64,000 nt of DNA. Source: Pseudomonas costantinii (GTDB lineage Bacteria > Pseudomonadota > Gammaproteobacteria > Pseudomonadales > Pseudomonadaceae). Where the stretch lies: the NCBI RefSeq assembly GCF_001870435.1, contig NZ_MDDR01000039.1, forward strand, positions 239,507-303,506, in the 5' to 3' direction. The notes beneath the pieces were generated by a model, which worked only from the letters and a program-made list of their open reading frames with translations, did no database searches and had not been told where the DNA came from. The position numbers were made by a program, and so were the translations under genes. Every line of letters begins with the position of its first letter. Position 1 is the stretch's first letter. This document shows, piece after piece, positions 8,787 to 17,649 of the stretch.

Positions 8787-10007
8787 ATGCGCCGCGTCGT
8801 TATCACTGGTCTGGGCATTGTTTCTTGCCTGGGCAATGACAAAGAGACCGTCACCGCTAACCTGCGTGCAAGTCGCCCTGGCATCCGCTTCAACCCGGAA
8901 TATGCCGAAATGGGTCTGCGTAGCCAGGTTTCCGGCTCCATCGACCTGCCCCTCGAAGAACTGATTGATCGCAAGATCTACCGCTTCGTCGGCCACGCAG
9001 CCGCCTACGCCTACCTGGCCATGAAAGACGCAATCGCCGACTCCGGCCTGAGCGAAGACCAGGTATCGAACGTACGTACCGGCCTGATCGCCGGCTCCGG
9101 CGGCGCATCGACCCTCAACCAAATGGAAGCGCTGGACATCCTGCGCGAAAAAGGCGTGAAACGCGTTGGCCCGTACCGTGTAACGCGGACCATGGGCAGC
9201 ACCGTTTCCGCCTGCCTGGCCACGCCATTCCAGATCAAGGGCGTGAACTACTCGATCTCCTCCGCATGCGCCACCAGTGCTCACTGCATCGGTACTGCCG
9301 TTGAGCAGATCCAACTGGGCAAGCAGGACATCGTATTCGCCGGCGGCGGTGAAGAAGAGCATTGGAGCCAGTCGTTCCTGTTCGACGCCATGGGCGCCCT
9401 GTCCACTCAATACAATGAAACCCCGGAAAAGGCCTCCCGCGCCTACGACGCCAAGCGTGACGGTTTCGTCATCGCCGGCGGTGGCGGCATGGTGGTGGTC
9501 GAAGAGCTGGAACACGCTCTGGCCCGTGGCGCCAAGATCTACGCGGAAATCGTCGGCTACGGTGCGACTTCCGACGGCTACGACATGGTTGCGCCAAGCG
9601 GTGAAGGCGCCATCCGTTGCATGCAGATGGCAATGTCCACCGTTGATACCCCAATCGACTACCTGAACACCCACGGCACTTCGACTCCGGTCGGCGACGC
9701 CAAGGAAATGGAAGGTGTGCGTGCGGTATTCGGCGACAAGGCTCCGGCCATCAGCTCCACCAAGAGCCTGTCCGGTCACTCCCTGGGCGCCGCCGGCGTT
9801 CACGAAGCGATCTACTGCCTGCTGATGATGGAAGGCAACTTCATGGCTGGTTCGGCCAACATCGAAGAGATCGACCCGGCCGTCGCCGATATGCCGATCC
9901 TGACCAAGACCGTTGAAAACGCAAAAATCGACACTGTGATGAGCAACAGCTTCGGCTTCGGCGGCACTAACGCTACCCTGGTACTGAAACGCTGGCAGGG
10001 TAAGTAA
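8787..10007 (+). CDS. fabB: beta-ketoacyl-ACP synthase I
   Basis: A 406-residue condensing enzyme. The Cys-His-His triad is C161 in SSACATSAHC, H296 in NTHGTSTPVGD and H331 in KSLSGHSLGAAG. The sequence begins MRRVVITGLGIVS and ends in the glycine-rich FGFGGTNATLV block of the thiolase fold. It elongates cis-3-decenoyl-ACP and longer chains in type II fatty acid synthesis. It is the second gene of fabAB and is followed by a strong terminator at 10025-10059. Confidence 0.98.
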   Translation: MRRVVITGLGIVSCLGNDKETVTANLRASRPGIRFNPEYAEMGLRSQVSGSIDLPLEELIDRKIYRFVGHAAAYAYLAMKDAIADSGLSEDQVSNVRTGLIAGSGGASTLNQMEALDILREKGVKRVGPYRVTRTMGSTVSACLATPFQIKGVNYSISSACATSAHCIGTAVEQIQLGKQDIVFAGGGEEEHWSQSFLFDAMGALSTQYNETPEKASRAYDAKRDGFVIAGGGGMVVVEELEHALARGAKIYAEIVGYGATSDGYDMVAPSGEGAIRCMQMAMSTVDTPIDYLNTHGTSTPVGDAKEMEGVRAVFGDKAPAISSTKSLSGHSLGAAGVHEAIYCLLMMEGNFMAGSANIEEIDPAVADMPILTKTVENAKIDTVMSNSFGFGGTNATLVLKRWQGK

Positions 10008-10024
10008 GCCCTGTAGCTTGATCC

Positions 10025-10059
10025 AATAAAAAGCCCCGACTGGTTCGGGGCTTTTTATT
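10025..10059. terminator. bidirectional rho-independent terminator of fabAB
   Basis: A perfect 15-bp stem, AATAAAAAGCCCCGA (10025-10039) with its complement at 10045-10059, closes a 5-nt loop. The T tract on the plus strand serves fabB and the A tract serves the convergent chemoreceptor gene. Confidence 0.93.
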
Positions 10060-10088
10060 GGGTGACTGATTTGAGACCGCGCCGCCTG

Positions 10089-10110
10089 CTTCGCGAGCAA
10101 GCCCGCGAAG
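10089..10110. repeat. degenerate REP half-element
   Basis: CTTCGCGAGCAAGCCCGCGAAG has the REP core GAGCAAGCCCGC seen in better copies at 57773-57797 and 59163-59233, but lacks the GTGGGAGC end. It lies between the fabB terminator and the convergent chemoreceptor gene. Confidence 0.5.
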
Positions 10111-10133
10111 GGGTCAACTGGGCGCTAAAAGCC

Positions 10134-11759
10134 CTACACCGAAAACCGCGCCACCATCGTATTCAGGTCCACCGCCAACCGCGACAACTCCTGGCTCGCC
10201 GCACTGGTCTGATTCGCCCCGGTCGACGTCTGATGCGCCAGGTCGCGGATATTCATCAGGTTGCGATCCACTTCCCGCGCCACTGCGGCCTGCTGTTCCG
10301 ACGCGCTGGCAATCACCAGGTTTCGCTCATTGATCAGGGTAAATGCCGACGCAATCTCCTCCAGCGCGGTACCTGCCGACTTGGCGATATCCAAGGTGGA
10401 CCGTGCTCGGATGTTGCTCTGCTGCATCGAACTGACCGCCTGATCCGTCCCCTGCTGAATCCCAGTGATCATTTGTTCGATTTCCTGGGTCGACTGCTGG
10501 GTGCGATGGGCCAAGGCTCGCACTTCATCCGCCACCACCGCAAAACCGCGCCCGGCGTTCCCGGCTCGCGCGGCTTCAATCGCCGCGTTCAGCGCCAATA
10601 GGTTGGTCTGCTCGGCAATCGAGCGAATCACGTCCAGTACTTTGCTGATGCCATAAACCTTTTGCGCCAAGTCCTCGACCTGGGTCGCATTGGCGGTCAC
10701 ATCCGTGGCCAGAGCCTCAATCGACACCACCGTCTGCTGCACCTGCTCACGCCCCTGCTGCGCAATGCGGTCGGACTCGCGTGACGCCTGAGACGTGGCC
10801 ACGGCATTGCTTGCCACTTCTTCCACCGCTGCCGTCATCTGGTTGACGGCCGTGGCAGCCTGTTCAATTTCCTGATTCTGTTGGTGCAAGCCACGAGTCG
10901 CGTCTTCAGTGACGCAACTGAGCTCTTCGGAAGCCGACGCCAATTGGTTCGAGGACTCGGCGATACGCCGTATGGTCTCCCGCAAGTTCTCCTGCATGCC
11001 CTTGAGCGCCTGCTGCAAGCGCGCCGGCTCATCATTGCCACTGATGCTGATCTCACCGGTCAGATCGCCACTGGCCACACCCTGAGCCACTTTTAATGAC
11101 TGGGCCAGCGGCAATACGATGCTGCGGGTCAGCCACACCGCCAACCCGACGGTAATCAACGCGGTGACCACAATCATTCCAATCACCCAGAGGCGAGACT
11201 GACTGAACACCCTTTGCGCGAGGCTCGCCGCAAGGTTGGCATTGTCTTTGTTTAACCCGACCAGATCATGAAGGGTACCAGCCATGTCATCGGCGAGTTG
11301 ATTCATCTCGCCGTTGACCACCTTGATCGCCTCATCTAACTGATTGGCCTTGGAAAAGCCCATGACCTGCTCCTGGCGCTGCAGGTATTGCTGTTCTTGG
11401 GCTTTGAAGCGGTCAAACAGCGTGCGTTCTTCAGGCAGGACGATCAGCGCTTCGTAGAGGGTTTGCGCGTGATGCAGGCCACCTTTGAGCTGCGTAAGCT
11501 TCTGCTCATTCTGCGCCAACGCCTGCGGGTCACGGTTGACCAGCAAGCGCAGGGTCAGCGCGCGAACCCGCAATAGGTCCTGGCTCATCTCCCCCACCGC
11601 CATCACGCTGGGCAGCCAGTTGTTCTCCACCTGGTCCGATTGTTGGCGCATATTGGCCATCTGCAACAGGGCGAAGCCACCCAAGGCGAACACCATCAAC
11701 GCCAGCACGCCAAAGCCCAAACCGGCGCGGGGGGCGATATTCAGACTACGGATACTCAT
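10134..11759 (-). CDS. methyl-accepting chemotaxis protein
   Basis: A 541-residue chemoreceptor. TM1 is at about residues 13-33, a periplasmic four-helix-bundle domain at about 35-190, TM2 at about 191-212, then HAMP and a long cytoplasmic coiled coil. The signalling tip (EQTNLLALNAAIEAARAG, residues about 382-399) is the invariant MCP hairpin. It senses an unidentified ligand and controls CheA. The ATG at 11757-11759 follows AAGGAA. It is a single gene convergent with fabB; in PAO1 a chemoreceptor gene sits at the same place. No C-terminal pentapeptide tether is present (the protein ends VARFSV). Confidence 0.93.
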   Translation of the reverse strand: MSIRSLNIAPRAGLGFGVLALMVFALGGFALLQMANMRQQSDQVENNWLPSVMAVGEMSQDLLRVRALTLRLLVNRDPQALAQNEQKLTQLKGGLHHAQTLYEALIVLPEERTLFDRFKAQEQQYLQRQEQVMGFSKANQLDEAIKVVNGEMNQLADDMAGTLHDLVGLNKDNANLAASLAQRVFSQSRLWVIGMIVVTALITVGLAVWLTRSIVLPLAQSLKVAQGVASGDLTGEISISGNDEPARLQQALKGMQENLRETIRRIAESSNQLASASEELSCVTEDATRGLHQQNQEIEQAATAVNQMTAAVEEVASNAVATSQASRESDRIAQQGREQVQQTVVSIEALATDVTANATQVEDLAQKVYGISKVLDVIRSIAEQTNLLALNAAIEAARAGNAGRGFAVVADEVRALAHRTQQSTQEIEQMITGIQQGTDQAVSSMQQSNIRARSTLDIAKSAGTALEEIASAFTLINERNLVIASASEQQAAVAREVDRNLMNIRDLAHQTSTGANQTSAASQELSRLAVDLNTMVARFSV

Positions 11760-11967
11760 GCCTGGATTCCTTCCAAATGCGCTGCATCCACCTGCAGCAG
11801 GTCTCCTGAAAGGTATCGGCGATTTACAGAAATTGCGTAAGACGAAAACGCGATATCAACGTGCACCACAATCGCGCGAGCCGTTATGGAAAAAATGCGG
11901 AACACCCAAGTGCCCGCATGTTCTATAACTTCATGACCTTCATCCTGCCCCCCTTGCGAGGTTTGCC

Positions 11968-12384
11968 ATGCCTGTTACCGTCAACACCCTGAACCACGAC
12001 AACTTTCGCCATAGCGTGAATATCAACAACCACGAACTGTTCACCGACCTGCCCAAGAGCCTGGGCGGCGACGACTCGGCGCCCTCCCCCCACGACTATT
12101 TCGACGCTGCCCTGGCGTCGTGCAAGGCCCTGACCGTCAAGCTCTACGCCCAGAAGAAAGAGATCCCCCTCACCGGCGTGACGGTGGAGGTCACCCACGA
12201 CAGCACCGAGGAGCAAAAGGGCAAGTACAAGCTCAACGTGAAGTTGACCCTCAAGGGCGTACTCACCGATGCGCAGCGCGAGGAACTGCACCGTGTGGCC
12301 GATCGTTGCCCGGTACACAAGTTGATGACCACAGCAGAAGTCACCATCGAGACCAAACTATCGGAAGGCGCCTTCAGCCAATAG
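11968..12384 (+). CDS. OsmC/Ohr family protein
   Basis: A 138-residue protein with both redox cysteines of the OsmC family: C52 in LASCKALT and C114 in DRCPVHKLM. Members reduce organic hydroperoxides through a Cys-Cys pair, or serve as stress-induced relatives with unproven activity. GCGAGG at 11956-11961 precedes the ATG with 6-nt spacing. Pirin follows after a 64-nt gap on the same strand, so co-transcription is possible. The sequence looks nearer the YhfA/OsmC-like branch than Ohr itself. Confidence 0.88.
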   Translation: MPVTVNTLNHDNFRHSVNINNHELFTDLPKSLGGDDSAPSPHDYFDAALASCKALTVKLYAQKKEIPLTGVTVEVTHDSTEEQKGKYKLNVKLTLKGVLTDAQREELHRVADRCPVHKLMTTAEVTIETKLSEGAFSQ

Positions 12385-12448
12385 CACCAACTTCCCGTCG
12401 AGCGGGTTATGCTCAGCGCCATCCAACCCGCTCAGACAGGGACGCACC

Positions 12449-13315
12449 ATGACCACCCTCACCGTGATCCGCCCTCGCCCCGAAGATGTCGAAGGCCAGC
12501 CGATCCTGCGTCCACTGCCGTCACGCGAATGCCGCAGCGTCGGGCCCTTTGTGTTTTTCGACCATATGCTGCTCACCCGCTATGCGCAGGGTACAGGCAT
12601 GAATATCCGCCAACACCCGCATATCGGGCTGTCCACACTCACCTACCTGTTTGAAGGGGCCTTGCAGCACAAGGACAGCCTGGGTTCAGATCAGGTGGTA
12701 GAAGCCGGGGATGTCAGCTGGATGACCGCCGGCAGTGCAATTGCACACGTCGAGCGCACGCCTGAGGCACTCAAGGCCAAGGGGTTCAGCCTGCATGGCC
12801 TGCAAGTCTGGCTGGCCTCGCCCAAAGACCACGAGACCGGGCCGGGGTATTACAGCCATCACCCAGCGGCGAGCCTGCCGGTCAGTGACAATCTTGGCGT
12901 ACAGATTCGCCTGATCGCAGGCAGCGGTTTCTGCCTCAAATCGCCAGTACCGGTGCTGTCGCCCACGCTGTATGCCGAAGTGCGGATGCAGACGGCCACA
13001 ACCCTGCTGATCCCCGACGAGCATGAGGAACGGGCCGTGTACGTGCTGAACGGTGAGGCACAACTGGAGGGCGAAGCGCTGGAGGTTAACAGCCTGGTGG
13101 TGTTGCCCGCCGGCGAGAGCATGGCACTGTTTGCCGAGACCGATTGCCACTTGGTGGTGCTTGGTGGCGCGCCCCTGGATGGACCACGGCGGATCAACTG
13201 GAATTTTGTGGCAAGCGATCCGGCGATAATCGAACAGGCGCGGCAGCGGTGGGCGGCCGGGGATTGGCCTACGGTGCCGGGAGAGTCTGAGAGAATTGAG
13301 TTGCCGGTTAGATAG
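12449..13315 (+). CDS. pirin family protein
   Basis: A 288-residue bicupin. The metal-binding set of pirins is complete in the N-terminal cupin: H56 and H58 (RQHPHIGLST), H100 and E102 (SAIAHVE), close to the human pirin positions. The C-terminal cupin runs from about residue 170. Bacterial pirins are iron proteins; some have quercetinase activity and some bind pyruvate dehydrogenase. No signal peptide, so cytosolic. It follows the OsmC-like gene on the same strand and is followed by a REP pair. Confidence 0.92.
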   Translation: MTTLTVIRPRPEDVEGQPILRPLPSRECRSVGPFVFFDHMLLTRYAQGTGMNIRQHPHIGLSTLTYLFEGALQHKDSLGSDQVVEAGDVSWMTAGSAIAHVERTPEALKAKGFSLHGLQVWLASPKDHETGPGYYSHHPAASLPVSDNLGVQIRLIAGSGFCLKSPVPVLSPTLYAEVRMQTATTLLIPDEHEERAVYVLNGEAQLEGEALEVNSLVVLPAGESMALFAETDCHLVVLGGAPLDGPRRINWNFVASDPAIIEQARQRWAAGDWPTVPGESERIELPVR

Positions 13316-13316
13316 T

Positions 13317-13390
13317 CTTCGCGAGCAAGCCCGCCCCACATTTTGAATGTATGCATAATCCAAAATGTGTGAGCTGGCTTGCCTGCGATG
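13317..13390. repeat. REP pair (REPIN-like), diverged
   Basis: Two REP-type arms in inverted order: CTTCGCGAGCAAGCCCGC at 13317 and GAGCTGGCTTGCCTGCGATG ending at 13390. Between them lie CACATTTTG and CAAAATGTG, which can pair. The 3' ends of the convergent pirin and hydrolase genes flank it, a usual REP setting. Confidence 0.75.
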
Positions 13391-13413
13391 AGGCCAGAAC
13401 AAGTGCTGAAGAA

Positions 13414-14142
13414 TCAGCCCTTGAACACTTCATCCAACAAGTTATGCATCGATTGGAAGGCCCGCTTCGCGGTCTTCGCGTCATACATCATCTTGCCCGG
13501 CACATTGGCATGTGGGTCGGTGAAGGAGTGAACCGCACCGCCGTAGCTCAGCAGTTGCCAATCCACACCCGCCGCGTTCATTTCTGCCTCAAACGCCGGC
13601 AGTTGCTCTTTTGGCACCAATGGGTCGGAAGCACCGTGCAGCACCAGCACTGAACCCTTGATGTTCTTAGCGCCCGCCGGGTTCTGAGTGTCGATAGTGC
13701 CGTGGAACGATACGGCAGCTTTCAACGATGCACCGGTACGCGCAAGCTCCAGCGAGCAGAAACCGCCAAAGCAGAAGCCGAACGTCGCCAGTTTCGAGGT
13801 ATCAACTGCGGCTTCGGCTTGGCCTTGCAGTTGCTCAAAAGCGGCCTGCATACGCTTGAGCAGCAATGGATTGTCATTCTTCAACGGCATCATTGCAGCA
13901 CCGGCTTCATCGCCGTTCGAGGGGCGCACGGTTTGCCCGTACAAGTCGGCGATCAGCACCACGTAGCCCTTGCTGGCTACGCTTTTTGCGATCTCTTCGG
14001 CACCCGCACTCACACCCATCCAGTTCGGCGCCATCAGCAGGCCCGGCAGCGGCCCCTTATGGCTGGCATCGAACGCCAGGCGGCTCTCATAAGACTGGCC
14101 ATCAATCTGATAGACCACGGAACGCACAGTGACTTGGCTCAT
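13414..14142 (-). CDS. dienelactone hydrolase family protein
   Basis: A 242-residue alpha/beta hydrolase. The nucleophile is C124 in FGFCFGGF, the dienelactone hydrolase form of the elbow; the acid is in HGASDPLVP and the histidine in GGAVHSFT. The natural substrate is unknown: chromosomal homologues of this type lie outside aromatic degradation operons, as here. I chose the second of two adjacent ATGs (14140-14142) because GGAG then sits 6 nt upstream. The htpG terminator lies just upstream, so it has its own promoter. Confidence 0.87.
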   Translation of the reverse strand: MSQVTVRSVVYQIDGQSYESRLAFDASHKGPLPGLLMAPNWMGVSAGAEEIAKSVASKGYVVLIADLYGQTVRPSNGDEAGAAMMPLKNDNPLLLKRMQAAFEQLQGQAEAAVDTSKLATFGFCFGGFCSLELARTGASLKAAVSFHGTIDTQNPAGAKNIKGSVLVLHGASDPLVPKEQLPAFEAEMNAAGVDWQLLSYGGAVHSFTDPHANVPGKMMYDAKTAKRAFQSMHNLLDEVFKG

Positions 14143-14173
14143 CATTTACTCCAGTTGAGGTGCACTAGAACGA

Positions 14174-14197
14174 AAAAACCCGCCGAAGCGGGTTTTT
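14174..14197 (-). terminator. terminator of htpG
   Basis: AAAAACCCGC (14174-14183) pairs with GCGGGTTTTT (14188-14197) around a 4-nt loop. Read on the minus strand it ends in a T run directly after the htpG stop codon. Confidence 0.9.
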
Positions 14198-14208
14198 CTA
14201 TAAAGGTG

Positions 14209-16113
14209 TTAAACCGACAGTTCAACCAACAGCTTGTTCAGTCGGCGCACGTAAGCCGCCGGGTCTTTCAAGCTGTCGCCCGCGGCCAGGGCCGCCTGGT
14301 CGAAGAGGATGTGCGACAGGTCGCCAAAACGCTCTTCGCTCTGCTCGCCATCGAGTTTCTCGATCAGTGGGTGAGCCGGGTTGAATTCGAAGATAGGCTT
14401 GGAGTCCGGAACCTTCTGGCCGCTGGCTTCGAGGATCTGACGCATCTGCATGCCCAGGTCCGCTTCGCCGATGGCCAGGATTGCCGGGGAATCGGTCAGG
14501 CGGTGGGAAACCCGCACTTCGCTGACGGCTTCACCCAGGGATGCCTTGATCCGCTCAACCAGACCCTCTTTGGCCTTGGCGACTTCTTCGGCTTCTTTCT
14601 TCTCTTCTTCGGAGTCCAGGTTACCCAGGTCCAGGTCACCACGGGCCACGTCGACGAAAGACTTGCCGTCGAACTCATTGAGGTAGCTCATCAGCCACTC
14701 ATCGATACGGTCGGTCAGCAGCAGCACTTCGATGCCTTTCTTGCGGAAGACTTCCAAATGCGGGCTGTTCTTGACCTGGGCGTAGGTTTCGCCGGTCAGG
14801 TAGTAGATCTTGTCCTGACCTTCCTTGGCGCGTGCCAGGTACTCGGCCAGGGACACGACCTGCTCACCACCCTCTTCATGCGTCGAAGCAAAGCGCAGCA
14901 GGCCGGCGATTTTTTCCTTGTTGGCGAAATCTTCAGCCGGACCTTCTTTCATGACCTGGCCGAAGTTTTTCCAGAAGCCCTTGTATTGCTCAGGCTCGTT
15001 CTTCGCCAGTTTTTCCAGCATGTCGAGTACGCGCTTGGTCAGCGCCGACTTCATGGAATCAATGATCGGGTCTTTCTGCAGGATTTCCCGCGACACGTTC
15101 AGCGACAAATCGTTGGAATCGACCACACCTTTGATAAAACGCAGGTACAGCGGCAGGAAGGATTCTGCCTGGTCCATCACGAACACACGCTGCACGTAGA
15201 GCTTCAGGCCTTTCGGCGCTTCACGCTGATACAGGTCGAACGGAGCGCGGGCCGGTACGTAGAGCAGCGAGCTGTATTCCAGCTTGCCTTCGACCTTGTT
15301 GTGGCTCCAGCTCAGCGGGTTCTCGTAGTCGTGACCGATGTGCTTGTAGAACTCCTGGTATTCCTCGTCCTTGATCTCGGTACGCGGACGGGTCCACAAA
15401 GCGCTGGCGCGGTTGACGGTTTCCCATTCCAGCGCCGGCGGCTCTTCGCCTTCGGCAGCGGCCTGTTCTTTCGGCAGCTCGATTGGCAAAGCGATGTGGT
15501 CGGAGTACTTCTTGATGACGTTGCGCAGGCGGTAGCCGTCAGCGAACTCATCTTCAGCGTCCTTGAGGTGCAGCACGATACGGGTGCCGCGATCAGCCTT
15601 CTCGACGGTGGCGATTTCGAATTCGCCCTCGCCTTTGGACGACCAGTGCACCCCTTCGCTCGCGGCGAGACCAGCACGGCGGCTGAATACTTCAACCTTG
15701 TCAGCCACGATGAAGGCCGAGTAGAAGCCCACGCCGAATTGGCCGATCAGGTGCGAATCTTTTTTCTGATCGCCCGACAGGTTCTTCATGAAATCGGCGG
15801 TGCCGGATTTAGCGATGGTGCCCAAATGGGTGATCGCATCTTCACGGCTCATGCCGATACCGTTGTCTTCGAGGGTGACGGTCTTGGCGTCTTTGTCGAA
15901 GCTCACGCGGATTTTCAGTTCGGCGCCACCTTCCAGCAGCTCAGGCTTGGACAGGGCTTCGAAGCGCAATTTGTCGACAGCGTCAGAGGCGTTCGAGATC
16001 AATTCGCGAAGGAAAATTTCCTTGTTGGAATACAGCGAATGGATCATGAGGTGCAGCAGTTGCTTCACCTCGGTCTGGAAGCCCAGGGTTTCCTTTTGAG
16101 TTTCCACACTCAT
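14209..16113 (-). CDS. htpG: chaperone protein HtpG (Hsp90)
   Basis: A 634-residue Hsp90 homologue of normal bacterial length. The GHKL ATPase domain shows ELISNASDAVDKLR, DNGIGMS and GQFGVGFYSAFIV, with the middle and dimerisation domains following. HtpG is a cytosolic ATP-dependent chaperone acting with DnaK. The start MSVETQKETLGFQ at 16111-16113 follows GGAG at about 9 nt; in-frame upstream codons to 16179 do not look coding. It is monocistronic with its own terminator. Confidence 0.97.
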   Translation of the reverse strand: MSVETQKETLGFQTEVKQLLHLMIHSLYSNKEIFLRELISNASDAVDKLRFEALSKPELLEGGAELKIRVSFDKDAKTVTLEDNGIGMSREDAITHLGTIAKSGTADFMKNLSGDQKKDSHLIGQFGVGFYSAFIVADKVEVFSRRAGLAASEGVHWSSKGEGEFEIATVEKADRGTRIVLHLKDAEDEFADGYRLRNVIKKYSDHIALPIELPKEQAAAEGEEPPALEWETVNRASALWTRPRTEIKDEEYQEFYKHIGHDYENPLSWSHNKVEGKLEYSSLLYVPARAPFDLYQREAPKGLKLYVQRVFVMDQAESFLPLYLRFIKGVVDSNDLSLNVSREILQKDPIIDSMKSALTKRVLDMLEKLAKNEPEQYKGFWKNFGQVMKEGPAEDFANKEKIAGLLRFASTHEEGGEQVVSLAEYLARAKEGQDKIYYLTGETYAQVKNSPHLEVFRKKGIEVLLLTDRIDEWLMSYLNEFDGKSFVDVARGDLDLGNLDSEEEKKEAEEVAKAKEGLVERIKASLGEAVSEVRVSHRLTDSPAILAIGEADLGMQMRQILEASGQKVPDSKPIFEFNPAHPLIEKLDGEQSEERFGDLSHILFDQAALAAGDSLKDPAAYVRRLNKLLVELSV

Positions 16114-16202
16114 GGTCATCAAACTCCAATTGGATGGCAGTGGCCGCACCCTTGAGGGTTGGCGGCGGGTTGTCATCAAAGTTGGGGGCTAAGACAGGGA
16201 TT

Positions 16203-16655
16203 TCAAGGGCGCATCGATTCCTCAATTTTGAAATGTGCGCGGGCGGTGGCAATCGGTTCCGCCGGAGTACTTTGCCAGGCGGTGATCGCCACATTCGCAA
16301 CCCGCCTGCCTTGGCGCCACACCTGACATTTGGCATAGGTGTCACGAAACTGGCCGGCGCGTAGGTAATCCAGGGAGAAATCGATGATTTTGGGGATGCC
16401 TGGCGCACCGGTAAACACCAAAAGGTGCAACGCCGCCGACAGTTCCATAAAACCGGCAATCACTCCGCCGTGGAGCGCCGGCAATATCGGGTTACCAATG
16501 TTGTCCTTGTTGGCCGGCATGCGAAATAGCAATTCATCCCCAAGCCGGGTGCATTCCATGCCGATCAGCTTGGCGTAAGGAACCAAGTCAAGCAGTGCCT
16601 CGTAATTACCACGCTCATGGGCCTGTTCGAGGCGGGTCTTGAATCGGTGTGCCAT
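16203..16655 (-). CDS. PaaI-type thioesterase (second of a pair)
   Basis: A 150-residue hotdog-fold protein. The region LHGGVIAGFMELSAAL carries the HGG motif of the PaaI group, which hydrolyses acyl-CoA thioesters. The ATG at 16653-16655 shares its A with the TGA of the upstream thioesterase gene, and AAAGGGGAT lies just before it. The pair is thus translationally coupled. The motif lacks the usual acidic residue directly after HGG but has E in FMELS at the active-site helix. Substrate unknown. Confidence 0.82.
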   Translation of the reverse strand: MAHRFKTRLEQAHERGNYEALLDLVPYAKLIGMECTRLGDELLFRMPANKDNIGNPILPALHGGVIAGFMELSAALHLLVFTGAPGIPKIIDFSLDYLRAGQFRDTYAKCQVWRQGRRVANVAITAWQSTPAEPIATARAHFKIEESMRP

Positions 16656-17128
16656 CACTTATCCCCTTTAATCGTGCTGCCCAATCCTTGTGTACCTTTG
16701 AGGCGCTTGCCCATACGCATGAATGTGCCCACCACATGGGCAATGGGTTGTTGCGGGTCATCCTGGTAGGCGAAGCCACGCGTAAAGATCACGTCAGTCG
16801 TCACCCGGTAGCATTGCGCAAAGCCGAACACCGACTTATGCGGCTCGGCGGGATGCATGTAGTCGACGCGCAGGTCCAGGGTCGGGCACACCTCAAATTC
16901 GGGCAGCACACACAGCGTGGCCATGCCACAGGCCGTGTCCATCAAGGAGATCAGCGCACCACCGTGAATCACGCCGGTCTGGGGGTCACCGACGATGTGT
17001 GGGCCGTAGGGCAGCGCCAGCGTCATGCCCTCCTCGCTGGCGGCATGCACGGTAATGCCCAACACCTGACAATGGCGCAGAGCCGAAACAAAGCGTGCGG
17101 CACGCTCTAACAACGGGTTTTCGGTCAT
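16655..17128 (-). CDS. PaaI-type thioesterase (first of a pair)
   Basis: A 157-residue hotdog-fold protein with the motif VIHGGALISLMDTACG; HGG and the D in LMDTA are the catalytic features of PaaI thioesterases. It overlaps the second thioesterase gene by 1 nt. The two proteins are only distantly alike, so the pair may form a heteromer or split substrate range; this is inference. The ATG at 17126-17128 opens a two-gene transcript divergent from a small lipoprotein gene. Confidence 0.85.
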   Translation of the reverse strand: MTENPLLERAARFVSALRHCQVLGITVHAASEEGMTLALPYGPHIVGDPQTGVIHGGALISLMDTACGMATLCVLPEFEVCPTLDLRVDYMHPAEPHKSVFGFAQCYRVTTDVIFTRGFAYQDDPQQPIAHVVGTFMRMGKRLKGTQGLGSTIKGDK

Positions 17129-17180
17129 TGGTTCCAGACTCTTATTAGTGTGAATCCTGCGGATAGGGTTTACCGGGGAA

Positions 17181-17250
17181 AGTTCCTTTGGAAAAAAGCT
17201 TTATATATCTGTGGGATAAAAGGAACTAATGCTGGCCCACCAAGCTCGAA
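17181..17250 (+). promoter_or_regulatory. promoter region with inverted repeat before the small lipoprotein gene
   Basis: AGTTCCTTT (17181-17189) and AAAGGAACT (17219-17227) form a perfect 9-bp inverted repeat 29 nt apart. The second arm runs into GAACTA (17223) with TCGAA at 17246-17250 after 17 nt, which resembles the envelope-stress sigma factor AlgU pattern GAACTT-N16/17-TCtgA, with a weak -10 element. The lipoprotein start is 36 nt further on. The sigma factor is inferred. Confidence 0.35.
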
Positions 17251-17286
17251 AGGCCAGAAGATATCTTCACTAAGGAGAAACACCCC

Positions 17287-17544
17287 ATGCGTAAGACTTT
17301 AGCTATTTCCATGATGCTGGCCGCTGCCCTCGGTCTCGCTGCCTGCGACAAGAAATCCGAAGACAAGGCCCAAGACGCTGCAGCACATTCTGAGCAAGCT
17401 CAGAAAGACATGGCGACAGCACAGGATAAAGTGAACGACGCAGCGAAAGAAAACGCTGATGCTGCCAAAGCTCAGGCTGAATCGAACGCAGCCGCCGCGA
17501 AAGAAGCAGCACCTGCCGCTCCAGCAGAACCAGCCAAGAACTAA
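17287..17544 (+). CDS. small alanine-rich lipoprotein
   Basis: An 85-residue protein. Residues 1-19 are a lipoprotein signal peptide ending LGLAA, with the lipidated cysteine at C20. The mature part is highly charged and Ala-rich (KAQDAAAHSEQAQKD, ADAAKAQAESNAAAAKEAA), with a helical heptad look, and ends in a Pro/Ala tail. Asp at +2 would mean inner membrane retention in E. coli; Pseudomonas rules differ, so location is open. Function unknown; it resembles stress-induced Lpp-like lipoproteins only in composition. CTAAGGAGAAACACCCC is a strong ribosome site, and a terminator follows. Confidence 0.85.
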   Translation: MRKTLAISMMLAAALGLAACDKKSEDKAQDAAAHSEQAQKDMATAQDKVNDAAKENADAAKAQAESNAAAAKEAAPAAPAEPAKN

Positions 17545-17568
17545 TAGTCTGGCTGTTGCTGCAAAAAG

Positions 17569-17593
17569 AAAGCCCGCTTACATAGCGGGCTTT
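17569..17593 (+). terminator. terminator of the small lipoprotein gene
   Basis: AAAGCCCGCT (17569-17578) pairs with AGCGGGCTTT (17584-17593) over a 5-nt loop and is followed by ACTTTAT. Confidence 0.9.
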
Positions 17594-17649
17594 ACTTTAT
17601 CTGCTGCTTTACCAGGGCTGAAAAGTTGAACTCACCTTGGCACCCCGAG

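Noticed and set aside
13702..16155. 817-codon open frame opposite htpG
   Set aside because: It is the antisense shadow of a strongly conserved chaperone gene; high-GC codon bias keeps the opposite frame open. No domain or ribosome site was seen.
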